Assembly (NCBI RefSeq): GCF_900110065.1 | Contig: NZ_FOCI01000002.1 | Location: forward strand, 1-64,000 | DNA length: 64,000 nucleotides | Origin: Loktanella fryxellensis | GTDB taxonomy: Bacteria; Pseudomonadota; Alphaproteobacteria; Rhodobacterales; Rhodobacteraceae | Direction: 5' to 3' | Part shown: in pieces, positions 17,229-26,114 of the stretch | Position numbering within the stretch: position 1 is the first letter of the stretch | Layout: every line of letters begins with the position of its first letter | Position numbers and translations under genes: made by a program | Notes under the pieces: model-generated | Database searches by the model: none | What the model saw: the letters and a program-made list of their open reading frames with translations, nothing else | What the model was told of the DNA's origin: nothing

Positions 17229-18482
17229 ATGTTCGATCTTGCCAGCGGCCACAAAGACCATGCCACGACGGTCGATCCTGCACGCGCCCCGCGCATCGTG
17301 CTGTATTCCCACGACACGCTGGGCTTCGGGCACCTGCGCCGCAACCTGCTGATCGCCGGTGCGCTGAAGCAGGGCTTGCGCACGCCGGAGATCCTGATGA
17401 TCGGCGGCATGAGAGAGGCCGGTGCATTCGCCATGCCCGACGGCGTCGATTGCGTGACCCTGCCCGCCTATGCCAAGGGCAGCGACGGCACCTATCGTCC
17501 GCGCGATCTGGGCGGCGATCTGGGTGCGCTGCGCAGCCTGCGCGCGCAGATCATCGCGGCCACGGTCAGCAGTTTCGCCCCCGATCTGATGATCGTGGAC
17601 AACGTGCCGCGCGGCGCGCAATTCGAGCTGGACCCCGTGCTGTCCATGCTGCGCGCCCGTGGCACCACCCGTCTGGTACTGGGCCTGCGCGACGTGATCG
17701 ACGCCCCCGGCGTGGTGCGCCGGCAGTGGCTGTGGCAGCGCAACTTCGAGACGATCGCGCGGTATTACGATGCGGTCTGGGTGTACGGCGATCCGACGCT
17801 CTATGACATCCTGACCGACTGCGAACTGGGCGGCGCCATCGGCGACAAGGCCCGCCATGTGGGATATCTCGACCATGCCACCCGATTGTCGCAACCGCTG
17901 GCGGCGCAGGACCGCGACGCGGTGCTGGGCAGCGATCCGCGGCCCTACGTGCTGTGCGCCGTGGGTGGCGGGCGCGACGGGAACGCGGTCTGCGCGGCCT
18001 TTGCCGCAGCGACCCTGCCGGCTGGCCACCGCGGCGTGCTGATCACCGGCACCCAGATGCCGCAGGCCCTGCGCGACCGGCTGCACGCCCTCGTGGCGCG
18101 GCGGGACGACATGATGGTGGTGCCCTTCGTGCGCGAACCCATAGCGCTGATGCAGGGGGCGGCGCGGATCGTCAGCATGGGGGGCTACAACACCACGTGC
18201 GAGGTGCTGTCGCTGGGCCGCCCGACGCTGATCGTGCCCCGTGCGGCGCCGCGTGCCGAACAGCTGATCCGCACCATCCGGCTGGCCGACCGCCGGCTGG
18301 TCGACATGCTGCACCCCGACGATCTCGGCGCGGATGCGCTGACCACCTGGCTGCAGGCCGACATCTCGCTCGTCCCGGCGTCCACGCTGGCGATGGACGG
18401 CCTTGGCACCGTGCGCGGGCTGGTGGACGACATGTTCGCCACAGTGCCCGCCGCAAACCCACACCTTGCGGAGGCCTGCTGA
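17229..18482 (+). CDS. MurG/GT28-like glycosyltransferase
   Basis: This 417-residue protein looks like a GT-B-fold glycosyltransferase of the GT28/MurG kind: N-terminal RIVLYSHDTLGFGHLRRNLL resembles the acceptor-side glycine-rich motif, and C-terminal VSMGGYNTTCEVLSLGRPTL the nucleotide-sugar binding region. No membrane segment is evident. I use ATG 17229, which fits the domain, although the frame is open from 17124. It is first of five genes that overlap one another (this one overlaps the next by one base, TGATG), so the products probably act together. Donor and acceptor are unknown. Confidence 0.8.
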   Translation: MFDLASGHKDHATTVDPARAPRIVLYSHDTLGFGHLRRNLLIAGALKQGLRTPEILMIGGMREAGAFAMPDGVDCVTLPAYAKGSDGTYRPRDLGGDLGALRSLRAQIIAATVSSFAPDLMIVDNVPRGAQFELDPVLSMLRARGTTRLVLGLRDVIDAPGVVRRQWLWQRNFETIARYYDAVWVYGDPTLYDILTDCELGGAIGDKARHVGYLDHATRLSQPLAAQDRDAVLGSDPRPYVLCAVGGGRDGNAVCAAFAAATLPAGHRGVLITGTQMPQALRDRLHALVARRDDMMVVPFVREPIALMQGAARIVSMGGYNTTCEVLSLGRPTLIVPRAAPRAEQLIRTIRLADRRLVDMLHPDDLGADALTTWLQADISLVPASTLAMDGLGTVRGLVDDMFATVPAANPHLAEAC

Positions 18483-19711
18483 TGACCGCCCTCATCCCCG
18501 GCCCCATCGGGTATGTCGTCAAGCGGTATCCCCGCTATTCCGAAACCTTCATCGTGAACGAGATCCTCGCCCACGAGGCGGCTGGCACGCGGATCGAGAT
18601 CTTTGCCCTGCGCAGCGTGGAAGAGAGCCATTTTCAGGACATCCTCGGTCAGGTGAAGGCGCCTGTGACGCGGATCCGCGACAAGTACACCGGACCCGAC
18701 GCGATCTGGACCATGATCAGCCGCGCCCGCGACACGCTGTCCGGCGCATGGGCCGCGTTGGAGCGGCTGGAGGGGCTGAACGGTCAGGACATCGTGCAGG
18801 CCATCGACATCGCCCTGCACTGTCACGCCCGCGGGATCGTGCATCTGCACGCTCATTTCGGCACCGTCTCGACCTCGGTCGCGCGGGGTGCGGCGGCGCT
18901 AGCCGGGATCGGCTACAGCTTTACCGCGCATGCCAAGGACATCTTCTGCGACTATGCAGAAAACCAGTTCCTCGACCTGAAGCTGCGCGACGCCACGACG
19001 GTCGTCACCGTGTCAGACTTCAACGTGGACTACCTGCATGACCGCTTCGGCGCGAACGCGGGGCAGGTGATGCGGATCTACAACGGGCTCGACCTGAACC
19101 GGTTCACGCACATGACGCCCGGCCCGGATGCGACAGGCATCCTCGCCGTCGGCCGTCTGGTGGAAAAGAAGGGCTTTCACATCCTGATCGAGGCGCTGCG
19201 CCTGCTGGCGGCAGACGGGCGCACCGTGCCCTGCACCATCGTGGGCAGCGGTGAAGAGGCCGACAACCTGTCGCGCCAGATCGCTGCCGCAGGACTGACC
19301 GACAGCGTGACGCTGGCCGGACCGCTGCCGCAGGGCGAGGTCTTTGCCGCCATGCGCCGCGCCGCCGTGCTGGCCTGCCCCTGCGTGGTGGGTGGCGACG
19401 GCAACCGCGACGGATTGCCGACCGTCCTGCTGGAGGCGATGGCGCTGGGCCTGCCCTGCGTGGCGACCGACGTGACCGGCATCCCCGAACTGGTCCGCCA
19501 CGACGAGACCGGCCTGATCGCCACCGAGGGCGACCCGGAGACTCTGGCCGATGCGCTGGGCCACATGCTGGACGATGCGGACCTGCGGCGGCGCTTTTCC
19601 GATGCAGGTCGCGCGCGGGTGGAGGCCGATTTCGACGTGGCCGTGAACGCCGCCCGCCTGCGCGACGTGTTCGCCGCCGCCACGGCGCCCAACCTGCAGG
19701 GGGTCGCATGA
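18482..19711 (+). CDS. GT4-family glycosyltransferase
   Basis: A 409-residue GT4-type glycosyltransferase. The N-terminal half has VVKRYPRYSETFIVNEI, typical of exopolysaccharide GT4 enzymes, and HAHFGTVSTS; the C-terminal half has VGRLVEKKGFHILIEAL and the EX7E region DGLPTVLLEAMALGLPCVAT. Predicted cytoplasmic, using nucleotide-activated sugar. The start overlaps the previous stop by one base and the end overlaps the next start by 4 bp. Confidence 0.9.
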   Translation: MTALIPGPIGYVVKRYPRYSETFIVNEILAHEAAGTRIEIFALRSVEESHFQDILGQVKAPVTRIRDKYTGPDAIWTMISRARDTLSGAWAALERLEGLNGQDIVQAIDIALHCHARGIVHLHAHFGTVSTSVARGAAALAGIGYSFTAHAKDIFCDYAENQFLDLKLRDATTVVTVSDFNVDYLHDRFGANAGQVMRIYNGLDLNRFTHMTPGPDATGILAVGRLVEKKGFHILIEALRLLAADGRTVPCTIVGSGEEADNLSRQIAAAGLTDSVTLAGPLPQGEVFAAMRRAAVLACPCVVGGDGNRDGLPTVLLEAMALGLPCVATDVTGIPELVRHDETGLIATEGDPETLADALGHMLDDADLRRRFSDAGRARVEADFDVAVNAARLRDVFAAATAPNLQGVA

Positions 19712-20868
19712 TGCGCATCGCCTATGTCTGCACCGATCCGGGCATTCCCGTCTTCGGTACCAAGGGCGCGTCCGTCCACGTGCAGGAAATGCTGCGCGCC
19801 TTCGTGGGGCGCGGGGCGCATGTCACCGTGATCTCGCCACGCATCGGCGATGCGGCCCCCGCAGATCTGGCGGGCGTGGCGATCCATGCCCTTCCTCCGC
19901 TCCCATCCGGTGCGGCTGCGGTGCGCGCGCAGGCGGCGCTCGATCAGAACGCCGCCGTGGCGCTGGCGCTGGACGCGGCAGGCCCCTTCGATCTGATCTA
20001 CGAACGCCATGCCCTCTATGCCCATGCGGGGATGGAGGTCGCGCGCGACGCGGGCACCCCCGGTGTGCTGGAGGTGAACGCCCCCCTGCTGGCAGAACAG
20101 GCCCGCCACCGCACGCTGGCCCTGACGCGTGAGGCCGAGGGCGCGACCCGTGCCTGCATGAGCGCCGCTGCACATGTCACTGCCGTATCCCCTGTCGTGG
20201 GTACCTATGCCACCGATCACGGGGCCCAGCGGATGCATGTGATCCCCAATGCGGTCACGCCAGCGCGCTTTCCGCAGCAGGCCGCACCCGGCGGAGCCTT
20301 TACGCTCGGGTTCCTCGGCAGCCTGAAACCGTGGCACGACGTGGATACGGCGCTGGATGCCTTTGCCTTGCTGCGCGCGCAGGCGGTGCCGGATGCGGTG
20401 CTGATGATCGTGGGCGATGGGCCGGAACGCGACGGGCTGGCCGCCCGTGCAGATGCGCTGGGCATTGCCGATGCGGTGGAGTTCACCGGTGCCGTGGCAC
20501 CCGAGGAGGTGCCGGGGATGCTGGCGCGGATGCATGTCGGGCTGTCGCCCTACGCGGCGAGCGCGGATTTCTATTTCTCGCCGCTGAAGATCTACGAATA
20601 CATGGCGGCGGGGCTTGCGGTGGTCGCCAGCGACGTGGGCCATCTGGGGCAGGTGGTTGATCACGGCACCACGGGCCTGATGGTGCCCCCCGGCGATGCG
20701 CAGGCGCTGGCCGACGCGCTGGCACGACTGGCCGCCGATCCGGCCCTGCGCAGCCGTCTGGGCAGCGCCGCGCGGGCGCATGTGATGGCGCACCACACAT
20801 GGGACGGAATCGCCGCCCGCGTGATGGGGTGGGCGCAAGCGCATGCGGGCGCGAAAGTCACCGCATGA
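19708..20868 (+). CDS. GT4-family glycosyltransferase
   Basis: A 386-residue second GT4-type enzyme. It begins RIAYVCTDPGIPVFGTKGAS (acceptor loop) and carries GFLGSLKPWHDVDTALDAF, LMIVGDGPERDGL and the EX7E-like SPLKIYEYMAAGLAVVASD in its C-terminal half. It overlaps both neighbours by 4 bp. With two other transferases it would add at least two or three sugars to one glycan or glycolipid. Confidence 0.9.
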   Translation: MMRIAYVCTDPGIPVFGTKGASVHVQEMLRAFVGRGAHVTVISPRIGDAAPADLAGVAIHALPPLPSGAAAVRAQAALDQNAAVALALDAAGPFDLIYERHALYAHAGMEVARDAGTPGVLEVNAPLLAEQARHRTLALTREAEGATRACMSAAAHVTAVSPVVGTYATDHGAQRMHVIPNAVTPARFPQQAAPGGAFTLGFLGSLKPWHDVDTALDAFALLRAQAVPDAVLMIVGDGPERDGLAARADALGIADAVEFTGAVAPEEVPGMLARMHVGLSPYAASADFYFSPLKIYEYMAAGLAVVASDVGHLGQVVDHGTTGLMVPPGDAQALADALARLAADPALRSRLGSAARAHVMAHHTWDGIAARVMGWAQAHAGAKVTA

Positions 20869-22709
20869 GCCGCCCCGACAACCTGTCCGACAGCCTGCCG
20901 GGACTGCGCCGCGTGATGACGCGGCTGACGCCCTATATGCGGCCGCACCGCGTTATGCTCGCGGGGTCCATGACAGGGCTGATCGCGGCCACCCTGATGA
21001 AGCTGGCAGAGCCCTGGCCGCTGAAGTTCGTCATCGACGCGGTCGTGCCAACTGCGGCGGGTGGTGCTGCCACGACCCTCGACCCGATGACCCTGCTGGC
21101 ATTGTGCGCCGGGGCGCTTCTGGCGATCGTCGTGCTCAAGGCGCTGTTTTCGTATCTGGCCACCATCGGTTTCGCGCTGGTGGGCAACCGTGTGCTGACG
21201 GCAGTGCGCGCCGACCTGTTCCGCCACCTGCAGGCCCTGTCGCTGGGCTTTCATGCCCGCGCACGGGCCGGCGATCTGACCATGCGCCTGATCGGCGACG
21301 TCGGCATGCTCAAGGAAACGGCCGTCACCGCCGCCTTGCCGCTGCTGGCCAGCGTGATGGTGCTGGTGGGCATGGTCGGCGTCATGCTGTGGCTCGACTG
21401 GCAGTTGGCGTTGCTGGCGCTGTCGCCGTTGCCGATCCTGTGGTTCATGTCGCAACGCGCGACGGTCAAGATCCGCGACATCAGCCGCAAGCAGCGCAAG
21501 CGGCAAGGCGAGTTGGCTGCCACCAGCACCGAGACGATGGCGGGCATCCGGTCCGTGCAGGCGCTGGGGCTGGAGGCCAGCCTGTCGCGGGTGTTTTCCG
21601 GGTCCAACGACGACGACATGCGCGCGGGCGTCAAGGGCAAGAAGCTGTCGGCAGGGCTGGAACGGTCCGTCGATGTGCTGACCGGCATCGGCCTGGCGAT
21701 CGTGCTGTGGTTCGGCACGCTGCAGGTGCTGAACGGACGCATCACCCCCGGCGATCTGCTGATCTTCGTCAGCTACCTCAAGCAAACCTTCCGCCCGGTG
21801 CGCGAATACGCGAAATACACCGCCCGTCTGGCCAAGGCGGCGGCGGCGGGCGAACGGGTCGTGGCCTTGCTGGACGAGGTTGCGGTGGTGCGCGATGCGC
21901 CGGATGCCATCGCCGCACCCACCCTGCGCGGTGCGGTGACGCTGACCGACGTGCGGTTCCGTTACGCCCCCGATGCCCCCGCCACGCTGGACGGCGTCAG
22001 CGTCACGCTGGATGCGGGCCGGTCGGTGGCGATCACCGGGCCATCCGGGGTGGGCAAGTCCACCTTCGCCAGTCTGATGCTGCGCCTTTACGATCCCGAA
22101 AGCGGCACGATCCGCATCGACGGCCACGACCTGCGCGCCCTGACCATTCGGTCGCTGCGGTCGCAGATCGGCTTCGTGGCGCAGGACCCGCTGATCCTGC
22201 GCGGCACCATCGCAGAGAACATCGCGCTGGGCGCGGGCCGCGCCGTGACCCCCGCACAGATCGCCGATGCCGCACGTCTGGCGGATGCGCACGACTTCAT
22301 CATGGCGCAGCCGCAGGGCTACGACACGGTGGTGGCCGAACGCGGGGCGACCCTGTCGGGCGGGCAGCGCCAGCGAATCGCCATCGCCCGCGTCGCCCTG
22401 CGCGACTGCCCCATCCTGATCCTGGACGAGCCCACCGCCGGTCTCGACCGCGCCAGCGAAGAGGCGGTGAGCGCCGCCCTGTGGCGTCTGGCACAGGGGC
22501 GCACGACCTGGCTCGTGACGCACGATCTGGCGCTGGCCGCCCACGCCGACCGGGTGCTGGTGCTGGACGGCGGGCGCATCGTCGAGGATGGCACGCCGCA
22601 GGACCTGATGCGCGCCGGTGGCCGCTTTGCCGCCCTGCGCGCCCGGCAGCAGGGCGATGCTGCGGGTCCGGTGTCGGCAAGGGGACTTCCACGTGCTGTC
22701 GCCATCTGA
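20865..22709 (+). CDS. ABC exporter, fused membrane and ATPase domains
   Basis: The 614-residue protein is a type-IV ABC half-exporter: six-helix membrane domain (about 25-330) and ATPase domain (about 360-600) with Walker A GPSGVGKST, signature LSGGQRQRIAIARV, Walker B LILDEPT and switch His in VTHD. There is no C39 peptidase domain, so it is not of the bacteriocin type. Placed among glycosyltransferases with overlapping reading frames, it most likely flips or exports the glycoconjugate; a role in secreting the nearby RTX protein is possible but no membrane-fusion partner is present. Confidence 0.88.
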   Translation: MSRPDNLSDSLPGLRRVMTRLTPYMRPHRVMLAGSMTGLIAATLMKLAEPWPLKFVIDAVVPTAAGGAATTLDPMTLLALCAGALLAIVVLKALFSYLATIGFALVGNRVLTAVRADLFRHLQALSLGFHARARAGDLTMRLIGDVGMLKETAVTAALPLLASVMVLVGMVGVMLWLDWQLALLALSPLPILWFMSQRATVKIRDISRKQRKRQGELAATSTETMAGIRSVQALGLEASLSRVFSGSNDDDMRAGVKGKKLSAGLERSVDVLTGIGLAIVLWFGTLQVLNGRITPGDLLIFVSYLKQTFRPVREYAKYTARLAKAAAAGERVVALLDEVAVVRDAPDAIAAPTLRGAVTLTDVRFRYAPDAPATLDGVSVTLDAGRSVAITGPSGVGKSTFASLMLRLYDPESGTIRIDGHDLRALTIRSLRSQIGFVAQDPLILRGTIAENIALGAGRAVTPAQIADAARLADAHDFIMAQPQGYDTVVAERGATLSGGQRQRIAIARVALRDCPILILDEPTAGLDRASEEAVSAALWRLAQGRTTWLVTHDLALAAHADRVLVLDGGRIVEDGTPQDLMRAGGRFAALRARQQGDAAGPVSARGLPRAVAI

Positions 22710-24843
22710 TGCCGCCGTCGTGGCGCGCGATCCGGCCTTGCCGGGGCTCGCGACCCTGCTGGACCCCGCCGCCTTGGCCGCGCTGACGGGCCGCGACGAT
22801 TTGGTCGTGACCTATCTGCGCTACAAACCGGGCAACAGTTGCATGGTGGGGTTGGCGCCGATGGGCGCTGGGCTGGATGCCGTGGCCGCGATCGCCGTGC
22901 CTGCACCCCGCTGGCCGCAGTTACGCGCCAGACCGAAATGGCAGGGCGGGCCTGACCCCATCGCGTTCCATGATGACGTCCACATCGCCGTCGTCCCCTT
23001 GCGGCACATCCGCCACGTCAAGGGCCACAAGGCGCTGACCGATCCCGTCCGTCGCAGCGCGTTACTGGACGCGCTCGGGTTGGCGGATGCCCCGATGCAG
23101 GTGTTGCGGTTCAAGCCGGAACGGCGGATCGTGGTGCAGGTCGCGACCCTGGATGGCGCACCGGGCCTGCTGAAATGCCACGGCGCGACAGGCTTCGACC
23201 GCGCGCTGCGGGGGGCGCGTCACGCGGCAGCCTACGCCGGTGCACCGCTGCTGGCGGTCGATACCCGGCGCCACGCGATTCTGTCGGGCTGGATCGACGG
23301 TGTGCCGCTGCACCCGTCGTTGGGCGATGCAGCCTTTCGCGCGACGGGCACCGCGCTGGCGCGGTTGCATGACGTGCCAGCAGTGGACCTGCGGCGCATG
23401 GATCGCGCCGACGAGCGCAGAGAGGTCGATGCTGCCGTCCGTGCCATCGCACAGCTTGCGCCCGATCTGGCGGCCCGCGCGCGTCAGCTTGGCCGGCGCA
23501 TCGTCGCAGAGTTGTCCCGTGTTCCCGTGGAGCCCTGCACGCTGCACGGGGATTTCAGTGCCGATCAGGTGATCCTGCAGGACGACAGGCCCGTGATCCT
23601 CGACTGGGATCGTATCGCCGTGGGCGATGCAGGCCGCGATCTGGGCGGGTTTTTGGCCCGATTGGATATGGACGTGCTGAATGGACTGCTGGACCGCGAC
23701 AGCGCCGATGCCGCAGCCGACGGTCTGCTGGCCGGCTACACCGTTCACGGCATCCGGCCCGCAACGGTGACCGCCCAACGGGCAAGGGCGCTGCTGGCGT
23801 TGGCGACCGAAGGTTTCCGGCAGCGCGCGCCCGATTGGCCCGCCCGCATGGCGACAGTGCTGTCGCAGGCGCTGGAGATCATGGGCGACGATCCTCTGGC
23901 CGCGACGCCGGGGCTGACGGTGGCACTGGATCCGAACGCGATGCGCGCACCACTCGATGCGGCCTTCGGGGGGCTGGGCGGCAGCGATCTGACCGCGACC
24001 CTGCTGCGGCACAAACCCGGCCGTCGTGCCCTGATCCGCTATGCCACGGTCGGGGCAGCACCCCGCGTGCGGCTGGCCAAGCTGCGGGCGAAGGGGCCCG
24101 ACCACCGCACCCCCGCCCTGCACGACGCCCTGCGGGCCGCCGGTCTGGACGGACGCGGCCCGCACCATGTCGGCGTGCCGCAGGCGTTCGGCGGGTTGGT
24201 CCAGCCTGCGATCTGGCTGCAGGCACAGGTGGACGGCGTCACGCTGACCGACGCGCTGCTGCAGGGCGCGGACCCCGCAGCGGCACGACGCGCGGGGGCG
24301 ACCCTGGCGCTGCTGCATGTCGCAACTGTGCCGACCGACCGGATCTGGACGATGTCCGACGAGATGGCGGTGCTGGACAAGGCCCTGACCGAGGCGGCAC
24401 AGATCCTGCCGGCAGATGCAAAGGCAATCGCGCAGGTCGGGCGGATGGCGCACCGATTTGCGGATGCGCTGGTGCCCGGACTGGTCACGGGACTTCACCG
24501 GGATTTCCATCCCGATCAGGTGCTGCTGGGGGACCCGGTGACGTGGCTGCTGGACCTCGATCTTTATACCCGGGGCGACCCGGCGGTGGATCTGGGCAAC
24601 ATGCTGGCGCATCTGACGGAACTGGGTCTGCGCACGACGGGCGACGCCGACCGTTTCACCGACCACGCCGATGCCCTGATCACAGGTTACGGCGGGGCGG
24701 ACCGGGCCGGCGGCGCCGCACGGATCGGCGCCCTTCATGCGATTTCGCTGGCGCGGCACATCTTCATCAGCCGCAGGTTCGACGACCGCCACCACACCAC
24801 CGGGCCGCTGATCGCAGTGTGTGGATGCCTGCTGCACCGGTAA
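22693..24843 (+). CDS. Two-domain aminoglycoside-phosphotransferase-like kinase
   Basis: This 716-residue protein contains two APH-type kinase halves in tandem. Half 1 has the catalytic loop LHGDFSADQVIL (about residue 285) and VILDWDRIAVGDAGRDLGG; half 2 has LHRDFHPDQVLL (about 605) and LLDLDLYTRGDPAVDLGN. Each keeps the catalytic Asp and the later metal-binding Asp, but the usual Asn of the loop is Gln in both. Both halves also contain LRHKPG/LRYKPG near their start, so the gene probably arose by duplication and fusion. I chose GTG 22693 after AAGGGGA; ATG 22657 is an alternative. It overlaps the exporter by 17 bp. Likely substrate: a sugar of the exported glycan; this is inference. Confidence 0.75.
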   Translation: MLSPSDAAVVARDPALPGLATLLDPAALAALTGRDDLVVTYLRYKPGNSCMVGLAPMGAGLDAVAAIAVPAPRWPQLRARPKWQGGPDPIAFHDDVHIAVVPLRHIRHVKGHKALTDPVRRSALLDALGLADAPMQVLRFKPERRIVVQVATLDGAPGLLKCHGATGFDRALRGARHAAAYAGAPLLAVDTRRHAILSGWIDGVPLHPSLGDAAFRATGTALARLHDVPAVDLRRMDRADERREVDAAVRAIAQLAPDLAARARQLGRRIVAELSRVPVEPCTLHGDFSADQVILQDDRPVILDWDRIAVGDAGRDLGGFLARLDMDVLNGLLDRDSADAAADGLLAGYTVHGIRPATVTAQRARALLALATEGFRQRAPDWPARMATVLSQALEIMGDDPLAATPGLTVALDPNAMRAPLDAAFGGLGGSDLTATLLRHKPGRRALIRYATVGAAPRVRLAKLRAKGPDHRTPALHDALRAAGLDGRGPHHVGVPQAFGGLVQPAIWLQAQVDGVTLTDALLQGADPAAARRAGATLALLHVATVPTDRIWTMSDEMAVLDKALTEAAQILPADAKAIAQVGRMAHRFADALVPGLVTGLHRDFHPDQVLLGDPVTWLLDLDLYTRGDPAVDLGNMLAHLTELGLRTTGDADRFTDHADALITGYGGADRAGGAARIGALHAISLARHIFISRRFDDRHHTTGPLIAVCGCLLHR

Positions 24844-24898
24844 CCGCCGTCGCGGACCGCGCGGGCACAGGGGCGCAGCATCTGATCTGCAGACCGGG

Positions 24899-24916
24899 AT
24901 TAGAAGTTCGTTAGAA
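24899..24916 (-). promoter_or_regulatory. Second copy of the TTCTAA direct-repeat motif, upstream of the RTX gene
   Basis: On the minus strand this reads TTCTAACGAACTTCTAAT, identical in 16 of 18 bases to 17106-17123. It lies 108 bp before the RTX gene. Directly after it comes CCCGCAGGATCG (24917-24928), a 12-mer also found at 17174-17185 upstream of the glycosyltransferase operon, and a GGATCG-ac-CGATCC palindrome (24923-24936). Confidence 0.5.
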
Positions 24917-25024
24917 CCCGCAGGATCGACCGATCCGTCATATTCGCAAGGCCCGATCGCGTTAGTTTAACGCCATGGCAACTGACCATCCCGGTCGGTG
25001 ATTCATGGCAAGTAGAGCATCAAC

Positions 25025-25768
25025 ATGGCGAACATCAATGGCAACGGCAGCGCGAACACGCTCAACGGCACGGCCTTGGCAGACCTGATCCGGGGCTTCG
25101 ACGGCGAGGATCTGATCCGCGGCAATGACGGCGACGACCGCATCTTCGGTGACGACGACGACGACCGCCTGTTCGGCGGCAACGGCAACGACACAATTGC
25201 CGGTGGCAAGGGTGAAGACAGGATCTGGGGTGATGGCGGCAACGACATCATCACCGACGAGAGTGGAAACGACTCCGCCTATGGCGGCGGCGGCAACGAC
25301 ACGATCCGGCTGGGTGAAGGCAACGACATCCTCGACGGCGGCACCGGCGCCGACCGTCTGGAAGGTGGCGAGGGCAACGACCGGATGGTCGGTGGTACGA
25401 GCAACGACAAGCTCTATGGCGGCGAAGGTGACGACAGCATGCGCGGCGACGCGGGCAACGACTATTTCGTCGGCGCCGAAGGCAACGACGTGCTGTACGG
25501 CGGCACCGGCAACGACCTGATGGTCGGTGGCGAGGGGGGCGACCGCTTCGTCATTGCAAGGGGCTTTGGAACGGACCGGATCACCGACTTCGAGAGCGGC
25601 GACGACGATGTCGACCTGTCGGCGCTGACGTCGGTGAACTCCTACCGCGAGGCGATGGCCCGCGCAAAGCAGGTCGGCGACGACGTCGTGTTCACCTTCA
25701 GCGAAGGCACGCTGAAGGTCGAGGACTTTCGTCTGCGCAACCTCGACAGCGACGACTTCATCTTTTGA
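25025..25768 (+). CDS. Small RTX (haemolysin-type calcium-binding) protein
   Basis: The 247-residue acidic protein consists mainly of nonapeptide calcium-binding repeats of GGxGxDxxx type (for example GGNGNDTIA, GGEGNDRMV, GGTGNDLMV) from about residue 15 to 175, followed by a C-terminal segment (FGTDRITDFESGDDDVDLSA onward) like the end of type-I-secreted RTX proteins. It lacks a Sec signal and any enzymatic domain. Such proteins leave the cell through an ABC/MFP/TolC channel and fold on meeting calcium. It follows the kinase gene by 181 bp with its own upstream motif. Confidence 0.88.
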   Translation: MANINGNGSANTLNGTALADLIRGFDGEDLIRGNDGDDRIFGDDDDDRLFGGNGNDTIAGGKGEDRIWGDGGNDIITDESGNDSAYGGGGNDTIRLGEGNDILDGGTGADRLEGGEGNDRMVGGTSNDKLYGGEGDDSMRGDAGNDYFVGAEGNDVLYGGTGNDLMVGGEGGDRFVIARGFGTDRITDFESGDDDVDLSALTSVNSYREAMARAKQVGDDVVFTFSEGTLKVEDFRLRNLDSDDFIF

Positions 25769-26114
25769 AGCGGTCATGCGGGTGCCTGTCCATGGGGCAG
25801 GCACCCGTGCGCGGGCCTGAACGCCGCATGTCCAACGGGGGAACGGATCACCGCCCGGTCGACATGTGCTGTGCGAACTGAATTTGCCCATTCAGTGACC
25901 GAACGATCCCTGTGCCGCTCATGCGTCCGAATTGCTGCGGGCCGTTCCATTTATGAAACCGCCGATCGCGGTCCAGCACGACCTGAAATCCGCCGCTTCG
26001 TGTCGGCGGACATTTCCGTCTCTTTGGTCAATGCAGTTTGAAGCGCTCCTCCCGGTATCTGCGCAGTGTGCACGAGACGCGGTCCACGGACCCTCATGCA
26101 CAAGGATCACTGCG
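25769..26114. other. Intergenic region between RTX and catalase genes
   Basis: No gene is supported. It contains the terminator-like hairpin after the RTX gene and, 105 bp before katE, a second hairpin TCCGCCG-cttcgtgt-CGGCGGA (25989-26010) that could lie in the katE leader. Longer in-frame starts for katE exist here but are not protein-like. Confidence 0.5.
25779..25807 (+). terminator. Hairpin after the RTX gene
   Basis: A perfect 10-bp stem CGGGTGCCTG/CAGGCACCCG with a 9-base loop begins 11 bp after the RTX stop. There is no T tract, as often in GC-rich alphaproteobacteria, so it is a probable but not certain terminator. Confidence 0.6.

Noticed and set aside
20865-25768. Complete type I secretion system for the RTX protein
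   Set aside because: The ABC protein has no adjoining membrane-fusion gene and is translationally coupled to glycosyltransferases, so a glycan role is likelier.
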